From contig NZ_PVBM01000001.1 of assembly GCF_002968575.1 (NCBI RefSeq), forward strand, positions 248,001 through 312,000: 64,000 nucleotides of DNA, read 5' to 3'. Position 1 is the stretch's first letter. Each line of letters begins with the position of its first letter. The translations under genes were made by a program, and so were the position numbers. Shown here piece after piece: positions 28,916 to 38,199 of this stretch. The DNA is from Neorhizobium huautlense. Lineage in GTDB: Bacteria; Pseudomonadota; Alphaproteobacteria; Rhizobiales; Rhizobiaceae. The notes under the pieces were generated by a model, which saw only the letters and a list, made by a program, of their open reading frames with translations, searched no databases and was not told where the DNA came from.

Positions 28916-29659
28916 TCATCGAACACCGGCCCGGCGCGCCAGCACGGCTTCCACGGCCGACAAACCGTCATAAATCAGGACGGCCAAAGCTCCGACGATC
29001 AGCCCCCCCTGCAATATGAACGCCAGGTTATTGGACTGCAGTCCGGCGATGATGACCTCGCCGAGTGTTTTTGCCGCGACCGTCGAGCCGATCGTCGCGG
29101 TCGACAGGCTGATGACGACCGAGAGGCGGATGCCGCCGACAATCACCGGCAAGGACAGCGGCAATTCGATCTGCAGCAGCCGCTGGAAACCCGTCATGCC
29201 GGAGCCGCGTGCCGCCTCCACTACCGACCGGGGCAGATTGGTGAGCGCCGTAAGCGTGTTCTCGAAAATAGGCAGGAGGCCGTAAAGAAAAAGTGCGATC
29301 AGCGTCGGCTTTTCCCCGAAACCCACGGCCGGCACCGCCAGAGCCAGTACCGCAACCGGGGGAAACGTCTGACCGATATTCACGAGGCTTCGGGACAAAG
29401 GCAGAAACTCGCTTCCGAAAGGCCGGGTAACAAGGATCGCCAAAAGCACGGCGATGATCGCGGCAATCAGCGTGGCGAAAAATACGATCTTCAGGTGCAA
29501 GAGCGTCAGGTTGAGCAGGCTGCCCTGGTTGTAAATGGCCGGCGCGTTCGGCTGCACCAGAGACTTGAACAACGGCTCGAAACTTTCCGGGAAGAGCAGA
29601 AAGGCGTTCAGCAGGAGAAGCAGCATTGCCCGCAATGCGGTCGGCAGCCAGGCCTTCAT
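28916..29659 (-). CDS. Osmoprotectant-type ABC transporter permease (second permease)
   Basis: This 247-residue inner-membrane protein of the OpuC/OsmF-type (ProW-related) family has about six helices. It has a coupling loop around SVVEAARGSGMTGFQRLLQIELPLSLP and the family motif IGQTFPPVAVLALAVPAVGFG. It is the last gene of a four-gene unit: binding protein, permease, ATPase, permease. The start overlaps the ATPase stop (ATGA). Two different permeases plus an OpuAC-type binding protein is the layout of YehZYXW-like systems. The substrate is probably a quaternary amine such as betaine or choline, but YehZYXW relatives bind betaine poorly. Confidence 0.88.
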   Translation of the reverse strand: MKAWLPTALRAMLLLLLNAFLLFPESFEPLFKSLVQPNAPAIYNQGSLLNLTLLHLKIVFFATLIAAIIAVLLAILVTRPFGSEFLPLSRSLVNIGQTFPPVAVLALAVPAVGFGEKPTLIALFLYGLLPIFENTLTALTNLPRSVVEAARGSGMTGFQRLLQIELPLSLPVIVGGIRLSVVISLSTATIGSTVAAKTLGEVIIAGLQSNNLAFILQGGLIVGALAVLIYDGLSAVEAVLARRAGVR

Positions 29660-30594
29660 AGCGGCCTCGCTGCCCGCTTGAGAAGCGCGTCCAGAGTCAC
29701 CCGTCCCATCGGCATGCCGGTGACCGAAACCACCGGCAACGCCGTTCTTCCACTCCAGAGAAGGTCGGCCAGCGCGTCCTGCTGCGTCCTGTCTTCCCGA
29801 ATTGGCTCGCCAGCCGCCTCACCCGGCTCTACGGCCATTCCGGCCCTTGATATCGAAAGCAGACGGAATGGCCGCTCCGTCTCGCCGATCAGGGTTTCCA
29901 CGAAAGATGTCGCCGGTGTCTGCACAAGCTCGGCCGGCGGTCCGTATTGAACGACCTTTCCCTGATCCATCACGGCGATCTTGTGGGCGAGGTGGAAGGC
30001 CTCGTTCATGTCATGGGTCACGAGCACGATAGTCGTGCCAAAATGCTTCTGGATCGCCAGCAGATCCTCCTGCGCCTTGGCGCGGATGATCGGATCGAGG
30101 GCGCCGAATGGTTCGTCCATCAGGAGCACATTGGGTTCTGCCGCCAAGGCCCGCGCCACTCCCACCCGCTGCTGTTGGCCGCCGGAAAGTTCATGCGGGT
30201 AACGCGGCCCATAGATTTCCGGTTCAAGCTGAAAGAGGGTGAGCAGTTCCGCGACCTTCAGATCGATCCGCCGCCTTTCCCAACCCAGCAGACTTGGCAC
30301 GGTCGCAATGTTCTGCGCTACGGTGCGATGGGGAAACAGCCCATGCCCCTGGATGGCGTAGCCGATCCGCCTGCGAAGTTCGTAACCGGCGATGGACCGG
30401 TTGTCTTCGCCATCCAGCCTGATCGCTCCCGAACTCGGCTCCACCAGCCGATTGATCATGCGCAGCAGCGTCGTTTTTCCCGAACCGGACGTACCGACGA
30501 CGACCGTGATCGTGCGCGGTTCGATCACCATGGAAACGTCGTCGACAACGGCAACGCCGTCATATTGTTTGGTGATGGCGTCGATCTCGATCAT
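29656..30594 (-). CDS. Osmoprotectant-type ABC transporter ATP-binding protein
   Basis: This 312-residue ATPase has Walker A GTSGSGKTTLLRMI, signature LSGGQQQRV and Walker B VLLMDEPFGALD. A C-terminal extension (about 235-312) resembles a degenerate regulatory CBS region (ALPVVSVTGMPMGRVTLDALL) as in glycine-betaine importers. The start ATG is at 30594, where it overlaps the upstream permease stop by four bases. A much longer open frame reaching 31608 is the antisense shadow of that permease and was excluded. It couples ATP hydrolysis to the flanking permeases. Confidence 0.92.
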   Translation of the reverse strand: MIEIDAITKQYDGVAVVDDVSMVIEPRTITVVVGTSGSGKTTLLRMINRLVEPSSGAIRLDGEDNRSIAGYELRRRIGYAIQGHGLFPHRTVAQNIATVPSLLGWERRRIDLKVAELLTLFQLEPEIYGPRYPHELSGGQQQRVGVARALAAEPNVLLMDEPFGALDPIIRAKAQEDLLAIQKHFGTTIVLVTHDMNEAFHLAHKIAVMDQGKVVQYGPPAELVQTPATSFVETLIGETERPFRLLSISRAGMAVEPGEAAGEPIREDRTQQDALADLLWSGRTALPVVSVTGMPMGRVTLDALLKRAARPL

Positions 30595-31757
30595 CCCGAC
30601 CTCGCTCCGTTTACGGCCCGCGAATTGAGCTCGATAAGTGCATCCAGTATTACGGCGGCTGCAAAGGAGAGCGCCACGGTCGGCACCGCACCAAGCAACA
30701 CGAGATCCATCGCCGTCTGGCCGATGCCCTGGAAGACGAAAACGCCAAAACCCCCGCCCCCGATCAGGGCCGCGATCGTTGCAAGACCGATATTCTGGAC
30801 GAGCACGATGCGGATACCGGTGAGGATAACCGGCAACGCAAGCGGAAACTCGATCTTGAAGAGCCGTTGCCGGTTCGTCATCCCAATCCCGCGCGCCGCA
30901 TCGACCGCGTCTTTCGGAACGCCTGAAAGTCCGATGACGGTGTTGGCGACGACCGGCAGCAGCGAATAGAGGAAGAGCGCAACGAATGCAGGGGCGGCCC
31001 CTATGCCTCGAATGCCGAGTGCCGCGGCACCGGGAACCGTCGCGGCGATCCACCCGAGTGGCGCGATGAGAATGCCGAAAAGCGCAATGGATGGGATTGT
31101 CTGTATGATATTCAACGCGTTCAGAACGCTCGCCCGCAAAGGCTCGACCCGGTGACAAAGGATGCCCAGCGGCAGGCCGACCGCCACAGCCGCCAAAAGC
31201 GACCCGAGCGCGAGCGTGACGTGTTTGCCTGCTTCGACCCAAAAGACATCGGCCCTGCCTGCATATTCCTTCATGATCGAAAGCCCGTCCCAGCTTCCCG
31301 AAAACAGGAGACCTCCGACACCGGCGCCTGCCAATATCAGAAACAGCACCCGCATCCATGGCGGCGGCTTCAGCCGCGTGATCGCATCGGCGGCCAGCAG
31401 CGCGAAGGCGAAAAGAAGGATCCAGAAACCTGAGGCGGGAGACACGCGAGCGTAGGTGTTGCCCGCTGGTGTGAGGAAGTGCCCTGTCAAACCCATGGCA
31501 AGCGCAAGCGCTAGAAGCGCTGCGGCTGCCGCGATCAGTTTGGCCCAGGCGGATGTCCGCAGCAGTGCCACGACCGCGGCGGCAAACAACAGCACCAACA
31601 GAGCCCAAGCCGCCCAGGAGGGAAGCGCATCCAGGATCGATTTCGCCTGCCCCTGCACGATGCGGTTCGGCTTCGACACGGCGAAGGAAGCCCCAAGCGT
31701 CCCATAAGCCGCAAGAAGAGCAATGACGATGCCGAGTTTGTCGAGCTGGATTCTCAA
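30591..31757 (-). CDS. Osmoprotectant-type ABC transporter permease (long first permease)
   Basis: This 388-residue inner-membrane protein has an N-terminal multi-helix extension (about residues 1-170) ahead of a standard permease domain (about 180-375). The domain has the coupling loop DAVDAARGIGMTNRQRLFKI and the ALNIIQTIPSIALFGILIAP motif. The long N-terminal half resembles YehY-type permeases. It is downstream of the binding-protein gene across a terminator-like hairpin and overlaps the ATPase start. Confidence 0.9.
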   Translation of the reverse strand: MRIQLDKLGIVIALLAAYGTLGASFAVSKPNRIVQGQAKSILDALPSWAAWALLVLLFAAAVVALLRTSAWAKLIAAAAALLALALAMGLTGHFLTPAGNTYARVSPASGFWILLFAFALLAADAITRLKPPPWMRVLFLILAGAGVGGLLFSGSWDGLSIMKEYAGRADVFWVEAGKHVTLALGSLLAAVAVGLPLGILCHRVEPLRASVLNALNIIQTIPSIALFGILIAPLGWIAATVPGAAALGIRGIGAAPAFVALFLYSLLPVVANTVIGLSGVPKDAVDAARGIGMTNRQRLFKIEFPLALPVILTGIRIVLVQNIGLATIAALIGGGGFGVFVFQGIGQTAMDLVLLGAVPTVALSFAAAVILDALIELNSRAVNGARSG

Positions 31758-31781
31758 ACCGCCCCTGCTCCTGATCCGATC

Positions 31782-31810
31782 AAAAAGCCGGACACTTGGA
31801 AGCGTCCGGC
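31782..31810 (-). terminator. Attenuating terminator after the osmoprotectant binding protein
   Basis: On the minus strand GCCGGAC pairs perfectly with GTCCGGC and is followed by five T residues (31782-31786 on the plus strand are A). It lies between the binding-protein stop and the first permease, the same layout as in the TRAP operon, and probably sets subunit stoichiometry. Confidence 0.85.
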
Positions 31811-31839
31811 CTATGCCGCATAAAATCCTTGGAAAAAAA

Positions 31840-32751
31840 CTATTTCAAGAAGCCGTTTTTCTTGAGGAAGTCCTCTGCGACCGCCTTGGCCGGCTCGCCG
31901 CCCACCTGCACGCGACCATTGAGATCCTGCAGCGTGACGAGATCAAGCTTCTCGAAAACCGGCTTCAGCAGCGCTTCGATGTTCGGGTTTTTCTTCAACA
32001 CCTCCTCGCGGATGATAGGTGCTGGCTGATAGACGGGCTGCACGCCCTTGTCGTCTTCGAGAACCACAAGTCCGGAGGGCGCAATACCGCCATCGGTTCC
32101 GTAGACCATTGCCGCGTTTGCGCCGCTCGTCTGATTGGCCGCCGCCGCAATCGTAGCGGCCGTGTCGCCGCCGGATAGGGTAATGAGCTGGTCGGACTTC
32201 AGCTTGAAGCCGTAAGTCGTCTGGAACGAGGGCAGCGCCGCAGCCGAGTTCACGAATTCGGAAGAGGCCGCCAATACGATCTTGCCGCCACCGGCAACGT
32301 ACTTGCCGAAATCGCTGAGCGTCTTCAGCTTGTTTGCGTCGGCCACGTCCTTGCGGACTGCAATGGCCCATGTGTTGTTTGCCGGCGACGGTGCAAGCCA
32401 GACGATCTTGTTGGCGTCGTAATCGAGCTTCTTGACTGTCTCATAAGCCTTTTTCGGATCCTTCCAGGCGGGATCGTCGGCCTTTTCGAAGAAGAAGGCA
32501 CCATTGCCGGTATATTCCGGATAGATGTCGATCTCGCCGGCAGCGATCGCCTTGCGGACGACCGGGGTCGCACCCAGCTGAATGCGATCGGTGGCCTCTA
32601 TTTTGTTGGCTTTCAACACGGCGAGGATAATATTGCCGAGCACTCCGCCTTCGGTGTCGATCTTCGAGGAAACCACGACCTGGGCATGCGCCATAGTAGC
32701 CGAAACGCCCAGCGCGAACGCGATACCCAGAAACTGCTTTTTCAGGGACAT
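31840..32751 (-). CDS. Osmoprotectant-type (OpuAC/OsmX) substrate-binding protein
   Basis: This 303-residue periplasmic protein has a signal peptide ending ATMAHA before QVVVSSK. Family hallmarks are GGVLGNIILAVLKANKIEATDR, VVRKAIAAGEIDIYPEYTGNGA and a hinge segment YETVKKLDYDANKIVWLAPSPANNTWAIAV. The EYTGNGA motif groups it with YehZ/OsmF-like proteins. It heads the unit, behind a GGAGGAAATT ribosome site. A 24-bp dyad lies about 60 bases upstream of the start. Confidence 0.9.
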   Translation of the reverse strand: MSLKKQFLGIAFALGVSATMAHAQVVVSSKIDTEGGVLGNIILAVLKANKIEATDRIQLGATPVVRKAIAAGEIDIYPEYTGNGAFFFEKADDPAWKDPKKAYETVKKLDYDANKIVWLAPSPANNTWAIAVRKDVADANKLKTLSDFGKYVAGGGKIVLAASSEFVNSAAALPSFQTTYGFKLKSDQLITLSGGDTAATIAAAANQTSGANAAMVYGTDGGIAPSGLVVLEDDKGVQPVYQPAPIIREEVLKKNPNIEALLKPVFEKLDLVTLQDLNGRVQVGGEPAKAVAEDFLKKNGFLK

Positions 32752-32810
32752 GACTGAATTTCCTCCGGACAGCGGGGCATCCCGCGAAAGTTAGAGCCGA
32801 AACAAGTGAG

Positions 32811-32834
32811 AGCTTCCCCTATGTAGGGTGAGCT
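32811..32834. promoter_or_regulatory. Two-part dyad upstream of the osmoprotectant operon
   Basis: AGCT-TC-CCCTA-TG-TAGGG-TG-AGCT forms an interrupted inverted repeat of 24 bp with perfect inner (CCCTA/TAGGG) and outer (AGCT/AGCT) arms. It is positioned 60-83 bases before the binding-protein start. It is a candidate operator; no regulator gene is adjacent. Confidence 0.4.
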
Positions 32835-32934
32835 TTGCACTCTGCGAGTTCCGAATCCAGCCGGATCGCTAATTTTTCCGTCCGTTGCCGAAAACGGTAA
32901 CGACAAAGGGCGCAGCACGATATCCAAGACGTGC

Positions 32935-32959
32935 AAAAACCCCGCCATTCCTGACGGGG
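32935..32959 (-). terminator. Terminator of the 112-aa secreted protein gene
   Basis: On the minus strand CCCCGTC and GGCGGGG pair (one GU) and are followed by five T residues. It is located just after the stop codon of the gene at 32982-33320. Confidence 0.8.
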
Positions 32960-32981
32960 CTCGACGAAGACCAACAGAGAC

Positions 32982-33320
32982 TTATTGGTGAATGGTATAG
33001 GAGCCCATCGCGCAGAGGTCCTGAGTATCCTCAAGATCTTCGAAGCCGGAGTCTTCGGTGAACTCGAAGCGCATGTCATACTTGCAGACATCGCGGCCGT
33101 CGCCGATGGTCACTTTTATGCTCTCGCCTGGTCCGAGCACGTCCTCACCGAACACATCCTCTTCCCAATCTCCGACGCCAACCGGCGACGTATAGAAGCG
33201 CTCCAGTGTACCCTTCGTCTTGTTCGTCAGCGTGAAAATCAGATCCTCGGCGCTGGATGCACCAGCCGAAACGAAAATGGCCACGAAAGCTCCCGCGGCG
33301 GCGTAGATAAACTTAGTCAA
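32982..33320 (-). CDS. Small secreted conserved hypothetical protein
   Basis: This 112-residue protein has a clear signal peptide (TKFIYAAAGAFVAIFVSAGASSA, cleaved before EDLIF). The mature part is acidic and beta-rich, with two cysteines (DVCKYD and QDLCAM) that could form a disulfide. The SPVGVGDWEEDVFGEDVLGP stretch is distinctive. I recall similar short periplasmic proteins in rhizobia but know no function. It is a stand-alone gene with its own terminator. Confidence 0.75.
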   Translation of the reverse strand: MTKFIYAAAGAFVAIFVSAGASSAEDLIFTLTNKTKGTLERFYTSPVGVGDWEEDVFGEDVLGPGESIKVTIGDGRDVCKYDMRFEFTEDSGFEDLEDTQDLCAMGSYTIHQ

Positions 33321-33469
33321 GTGAATATCCCCTCTACCCAGAATCGGGCAGAAATACTTCTATCACAGGTATTAAAACCCGCAATATCACTTGATATTAA
33401 CTATTAATCTTAAACCCCCAAGTTCCTCCGTTGTTGAAGCTCCTGATTTCCTGCGGTTTGGCATTGCAG

Positions 33470-34024
33470 CTATGAATCTTGAGGACCGAGCCAAGCGGAG
33501 GCGCGGGTGAGAAGAAAGAAATACCCGCCACCATTGCCCTGTATTTCCATCACCCCCATCAGTCGATCGTCGTCGATCCCGCGAAGATGATCAACAATCG
33601 GCTGTCGATCATAAACCATTGCCGCACTTGTCTTGCCTCTGTAATGCAGAGACTTCAAAGACGCGACAGGGCCTCGCGCCCGCAGTGCTCTTTGCAGGTG
33701 GGTAAACCCGTTACGGGCCATCCGTGTGCGGCCGAAATGCGCAGCGAGTTGAAGAACGAGCCTCATAGGAAGCGCTCCGGGGTCGAGCGGCGCCAGTCTT
33801 CGATGACCACTCGCAAACAGCAACGGGTCGGCACGCAAGTCGGCGTTGAAACGCTTTCCATACCAGCCCAGATTGTCCAGAACTCCATCCAGCCGGTGCC
33901 CCGTCGGAAGCGATTGTCCGCGCCATAACCCGACAAGCGCCTCCGGCGACACGGGGTCGAGTTGGTCGAAAAAGGCAAAAGCGGCTTCTGACGACGCCTG
34001 AGGAAGTGCCAGGTCCCGATGCAT
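33470..34024 (-). CDS. GXWXG/DUF4334 domain protein
   Basis: This 184-residue protein has an N-terminal GXWXG domain (ALVGLWRGQSLPTGHRLDG, about residues 27-45, then LGWYGKRF). A C-terminal DUF4334 domain follows (MVYDRQPIVDHLRGIDDDRL, then GVMEIQGNGGGYFFLLTR). The two domains normally occur together in small cytoplasmic proteins of unknown function. The start at 34024 is chosen because the longer frame overlaps the zinc-finger gene upstream; the ribosome site is weak. It follows the zinc-finger gene by 14 bases, so the two may be cotranscribed. Confidence 0.8.
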   Translation of the reverse strand: MHRDLALPQASSEAAFAFFDQLDPVSPEALVGLWRGQSLPTGHRLDGVLDNLGWYGKRFNADLRADPLLFASGHRRLAPLDPGALPMRLVLQLAAHFGRTRMARNGFTHLQRALRARGPVASLKSLHYRGKTSAAMVYDRQPIVDHLRGIDDDRLMGVMEIQGNGGGYFFLLTRASAWLGPQDS

Positions 34025-34038
34025 GATCGGCGGTGGGA

Positions 34039-34221
34039 TCAACCCGCGCCTCCGACCGCAGTAAGAACTTTCCCTGTTCCGCCGCATTCCGGGCACTGCC
34101 CTGCTGATATCCTGCCGGTGCCGGAGCATCGCCGACAGATGTTTTCCGCTGCGTTGGGCGTGCCTTCAGGCACAGCATCCGGGTTCGCCGGTGTGTTCGC
34201 TTTCGGGCGCTTGTTCTCCAT
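34039..34221 (-). CDS. 60-aa DnaJ-type zinc-finger miniprotein
   Basis: This short protein contains two CxxCxGxG motifs, CRRCSGTG (Cys29, Cys32) and CPECGGTG (Cys43, Cys46). That amounts to a single zinc-binding half of the DnaJ cysteine-rich domain, with no J domain. The N-terminal 27 residues are Pro/Asn-rich and probably disordered. The ATG has a GGAGAG ribosome site six bases upstream. The gene lies just beyond the groEL terminator on the same strand. Zinc binding is likely. A chaperone-linked role is suggested only by location and motif. Confidence 0.75.
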   Translation of the reverse strand: MENKRPKANTPANPDAVPEGTPNAAENICRRCSGTGRISAGQCPECGGTGKVLTAVGGAG

Positions 34222-34353
34222 CGAAATCTCTCCATCCCTGATCGCGGCCTATGCCGCCATGCGCTTCCAACCCTTCAGGCGGAGCGATGTTCCTGATGGA
34301 GGCGGAGAGGAAGGACTATAGCGCAGGATCGCCGCACCAGCTAAGCGGCATAG

Positions 34354-34384
34354 AAAAGGCCCGCCTCTACGTTAGAGGCGGGCC
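34354..34384 (-). terminator. groESL terminator
   Basis: An 11-bp perfect stem (34358-34368 with 34374-34384) closes a five-base loop. On the minus strand it is followed by TTTT. It lies directly after the groEL stop and separates the chaperonin operon from the zinc-finger gene. Confidence 0.9.
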
Positions 34385-34398
34385 GGATTTCGCGGCAG

Positions 34399-36042
<1,644 letters not shown>

Positions 36043-36076
36043 TTAGGCAGCTACATTGACTGATGGACAAAGCGCT

Positions 36077-36391
36077 TCAGGCAGCCTGTCTCTGCTCGGC
36101 CTGGGCTTCGATGATGCCCATGACATCGCTTTCCTTCATGATCAGAAGGTCCTCGCCGTTGATCTTGATCTCGGTGCCGGACCATTTGCCGAACAGGATG
36201 CGGTCACCCACCTTTACGTCGAGTGGCTGAAGCTGCCCCTGGTCGTTGCGCGCGCCGGGACCAACGGCGATCACTTCGCCTTCCTGCGGCTTTTCCTTAG
36301 CGGTGTCGGGAATGATAATGCCGCCTTTGGTCTTTTCTTCAGACTCCACGCGGCGAACGAGAATGCGATCATGAAGCGGTCGGAACGCCAT
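36077..36391 (-). CDS. groES: Co-chaperonin GroES
   Basis: This 104-residue protein is the heptameric lid of Gro[31 protein letters not shown] includes the mobile loop (about residues 16-31). The beta-hairpin roof region and the [18 protein letters not shown] core are normal. The start at 36391 has an AGGAGG site; an upstream ATG would add seven residues without one. It is the first gene of the groESL operon. Confidence 0.98.
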   Translation of the reverse strand: MAFRPLHDRILVRRVESEEKTKGGIIIPDTAKEKPQEGEVIAVGPGARNDQGQLQPLDVKVGDRILFGKWSGTEIKINGEDLLIMKESDVMGIIEAQAEQRQAA

Positions 36392-36492
36392 GTTTTCCTC
36401 CTGGACAAACAATGATGATCAAGCTCCCCACCGGACCGGATGACCGGTCTGGACGAGCGCCGATCCTCTTCTTCGAGCAATCGGCGAAATCG

Positions 36493-36521
36493 ATTTGGTT
36501 AGCGCAAATTGCAGTTTCAAG
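36493..36521 (-). promoter_or_regulatory. Candidate RpoH (sigma-32) heat-shock promoter of groESL
   Basis: On the minus strand CTTGAAA (plus 36515-36521) is followed after about 16 bases by CCAAAT (plus 36493-36498). This resembles the alphaproteobacterial RpoH pattern of a CTTGAA -35 with a CC-AT -10. It is about 100 bases upstream of groES. Confidence 0.55.
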
Positions 36522-36538
36522 GGCCGTCTGCGAAAAAA

Positions 36539-36565
36539 TTAGCACTCTCGATCACTGGCTGCTAA
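36539..36565. promoter_or_regulatory. CIRCE element (HrcA operator)
   Basis: TTAGCACTC-N9-GGCTGCTAA matches the CIRCE consensus TTAGCACTC-N9-GAGTGCTAA with a perfect left arm and two changes in the right arm. It lies upstream of the groESL start and about 18 bases upstream of the putative RpoH -35. HrcA repression of groESL is the known role of this element. An additional vegetative promoter overlapping it is likely but was not resolved. Confidence 0.85.
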
Positions 36566-36659
36566 AGGTCTAAAAAGGAACAACAATTCGCCCACTCGCG
36601 TTGCAATGATCAGCCGCTTCCCGCGAGGCGGCTCGTCAAATATTGCAATGGAGCAAAGC

Positions 36660-36932
36660 ATGCGTTTTTCGTCTGATTTGGAATATCAGCTCAAGGGTTA
36701 CGGCCTGACGACTGCTCATATCCTCTATCGCATCCCGGATTTCGAATCCGTGCTGCAGACCTATGTCTGGCAGGACTACGACATCGCCCCCGATTTCCCG
36801 GAAATGCACCGGTTTCTGGATTTCTGGCAGGACAATCTCGACGGTCCGCTGCATTCCATCCGCTTTACCCACAAACGCCTGATCGGACCGCACGAATGGA
36901 AACAGATCGACGGAGAGTTCACCATCAACTGA
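36660..36932 (+). CDS. usg: Usg family protein
   Basis: This 90-residue small protein has the Usg signature: LEYQLKGYGLTTAHILYRIP near the N terminus, WQDYDIAPDFPEMHRFLDFW and a final W-K-IDGEF. The family is widespread in alphaproteobacteria with no established function. The ATG at 36660 is preceded by GGAG at six bases. An in-frame ATG at 36648 is less well placed. It is divergent from groES. Confidence 0.85.
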   Translation: MRFSSDLEYQLKGYGLTTAHILYRIPDFESVLQTYVWQDYDIAPDFPEMHRFLDFWQDNLDGPLHSIRFTHKRLIGPHEWKQIDGEFTIN

Positions 36933-36981
36933 CGTCTGCCTAACGATCCGGAAGATAGTCTTTTCCGAACAGCTTCAGGAG

Positions 36982-37206
36982 CTATTCCTCCCAGTCCTCG
37001 TCTTCCGCCGAGAGAAGATCGACGAGTTCAGCAACCCTTCCCTTCGGAAGACGACGACCCTCGCCAATCAGCGCTTCGTCGCTGTTGACCCAGGCCCATG
37101 CTTCGGCGAGCTCCCCAGCCTCGGCGCCGGTTGCAACAATCTCGGCAATCAGCGCCCGGTCAACGGGCCCAAGTACGGCGATGACGTCTTGTGAAGTCAT
37201 TGTCAT
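36982..37206 (-). CDS. Conserved hypothetical protein (74 aa)
   Basis: This short acidic soluble protein begins MTMTSQDVIAVLG, preceded by a GGAGG site five bases from the ATG. The helical sequence DRALIAEIVATGAEAGELAEAWAWVN continues to an acidic DLLSAEDEDWEE tail. I do not recognise a named family. It resembles small uncharacterised rhizobial proteins. It is unlikely to belong to the nor unit, being on the other strand. Confidence 0.6.
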   Translation of the reverse strand: MTMTSQDVIAVLGPVDRALIAEIVATGAEAGELAEAWAWVNSDEALIGEGRRLPKGRVAELVDLLSAEDEDWEE

Positions 37207-37366
37207 ATCTTCCTCCGTTCCTGTATCATCATCCCAGTCTGGATGAGACTCGATATAGGATGTCGGATGAGGAAGTCGAACCCGGCCCTTATGGACGAGA
37301 AGCTCGGCAACCGGGCCTGACTGCTGGGGCAATGCCAAAGCCGGCGAGCTGCGCCATGCCGAACGG

Positions 37367-37522
37367 CTATTGCTGCCAGAACAGAACGCCCGCTATCGCC
37401 ACGGAGAACACGACGGCGGCGAATGAGCTATAGCCCTGGAGGACGCCCATCCGCTTCAAGGCGATGGCGAATATGATGATGATGGGAGCGGCGAGCAGAA
37501 GGCCGAGCTGTGCGTCAGACAT
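37367..37522 (-). CDS. Small membrane protein (51 aa)
   Basis: Two hydrophobic helices (QLGLLLAAPIIIIFAIALK and SSFAAVVFSVAIAGVLFW) are joined by a short basic loop, with a polar N terminus MSDA. Its start lies about 50 bases from the NnrR-type box upstream of norE, on the opposite strand, so it could share that control. No family was recognised. The coding call rests on its membrane pattern and position. Confidence 0.5.
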   Translation of the reverse strand: MSDAQLGLLLAAPIIIIFAIALKRMGVLQGYSSFAAVVFSVAIAGVLFWQQ

Positions 37523-37571
37523 GACAGATCCTTGGTTTTGACCCCATTCTAGGCGGTCGATCTGCCGTTTC

Positions 37572-37587
37572 TTTGCGAAATGACAAA
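37572..37587. promoter_or_regulatory. NnrR-type box upstream of norE
   Basis: TTTG-CGAAATGA-CAAA is a Crp/Fnr-type dyad with perfect TTTG/CAAA arms and an 8-bp centre. It is extended to CTTTG/CAAAG, with its centre about 64 bases before the norE start. Six relatives occur in the island. Activation of norEF by the NnrR-type regulator is inferred. Confidence 0.75.
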
Positions 37588-37643
37588 GAACGGCGGCGGA
37601 ATTGCCTTCATTTTCCGGCCTGCAGAACATCGGAGACATGCGA

Positions 37644-38189
37644 ATGGCGGCAATTCCGACGACCGAGGAGTCGGATGAAGGTGGCGACCTTCTTCTTTGG
37701 GTACTGGTCTGGGGCGAACTGGCGGCTTTCGGCTTCCTGCTGCTTGGCTATCTGGTGATGTCGATATTGCATCCGGAAAGCTTTGGGCTCGCCAAGCTGC
37801 ATCTCGCTCCCCGCCTCGCGGGGTTCAATACGATCGTGCTTTTGGCAAGCAGCTGGCAGGCCGCTTTGGCAGTCCGATATCAGGACAAACCCCAGCTGCA
37901 GCGTTTATTCCTGCTTTTGGCCGCGGCTCTGGGTATCCTCTTCGTGGCGCTGAAGGGCGTAGAGTACAGCTTCGAATGGGGCGCTGCGAGCGATCCGAAT
38001 CTGCAGACATTCTTCGAACTCTATTTCCTCATCACCGGCTTTCACCTCGCCCATGTGGCCTTCGTGGCGCTCCTTTTCGTGTTCGCGTCGATCCGGCTGG
38101 AACGTTCGACGATCGTCATCCTGACCACCATATGGCATGTCATCGATATCGTCTGGCTGGTGATGTTCCCCATGATCTACCTGACCTAG
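37644..38189 (+). CDS. norE: Nitric oxide reductase accessory protein NorE (cytochrome oxidase subunit III-like)
   Basis: This 181-residue inner-membrane protein has five helices of the heme-copper oxidase subunit III fold. Visible motifs are LLWVLVWGELAAFGFLLLGY, ALKGVEYSFEW and ELYFLITGFHLAHV, where the E and H residues typical of subunit III appear. NorE supports NO reductase activity or assembly. Two in-frame ATGs exist (37638, 37644); the second has better spacing from GGAG. norF follows after 10 bases. The NnrR-type box sits upstream. Confidence 0.9.
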   Translation: MAAIPTTEESDEGGDLLLWVLVWGELAAFGFLLLGYLVMSILHPESFGLAKLHLAPRLAGFNTIVLLASSWQAALAVRYQDKPQLQRLFLLLAAALGILFVALKGVEYSFEWGAASDPNLQTFFELYFLITGFHLAHVAFVALLFVFASIRLERSTIVILTTIWHVIDIVWLVMFPMIYLT

Positions 38190-38199
38190 GAGCACCGCA

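Noticed and set aside
30595..31608. N-terminal extension of the osmoprotectant ATPase gene
   Set aside because: The extension overlaps the whole permease gene in another frame and is Arg/Ala-rich. The ATPase domain begins cleanly at 30594 with a four-base overlap.
34022..34129. Longer start for the GXWXG protein
   Set aside because: The extra residues are Arg-rich, read through the zinc-finger gene in another frame and have no ribosome site.
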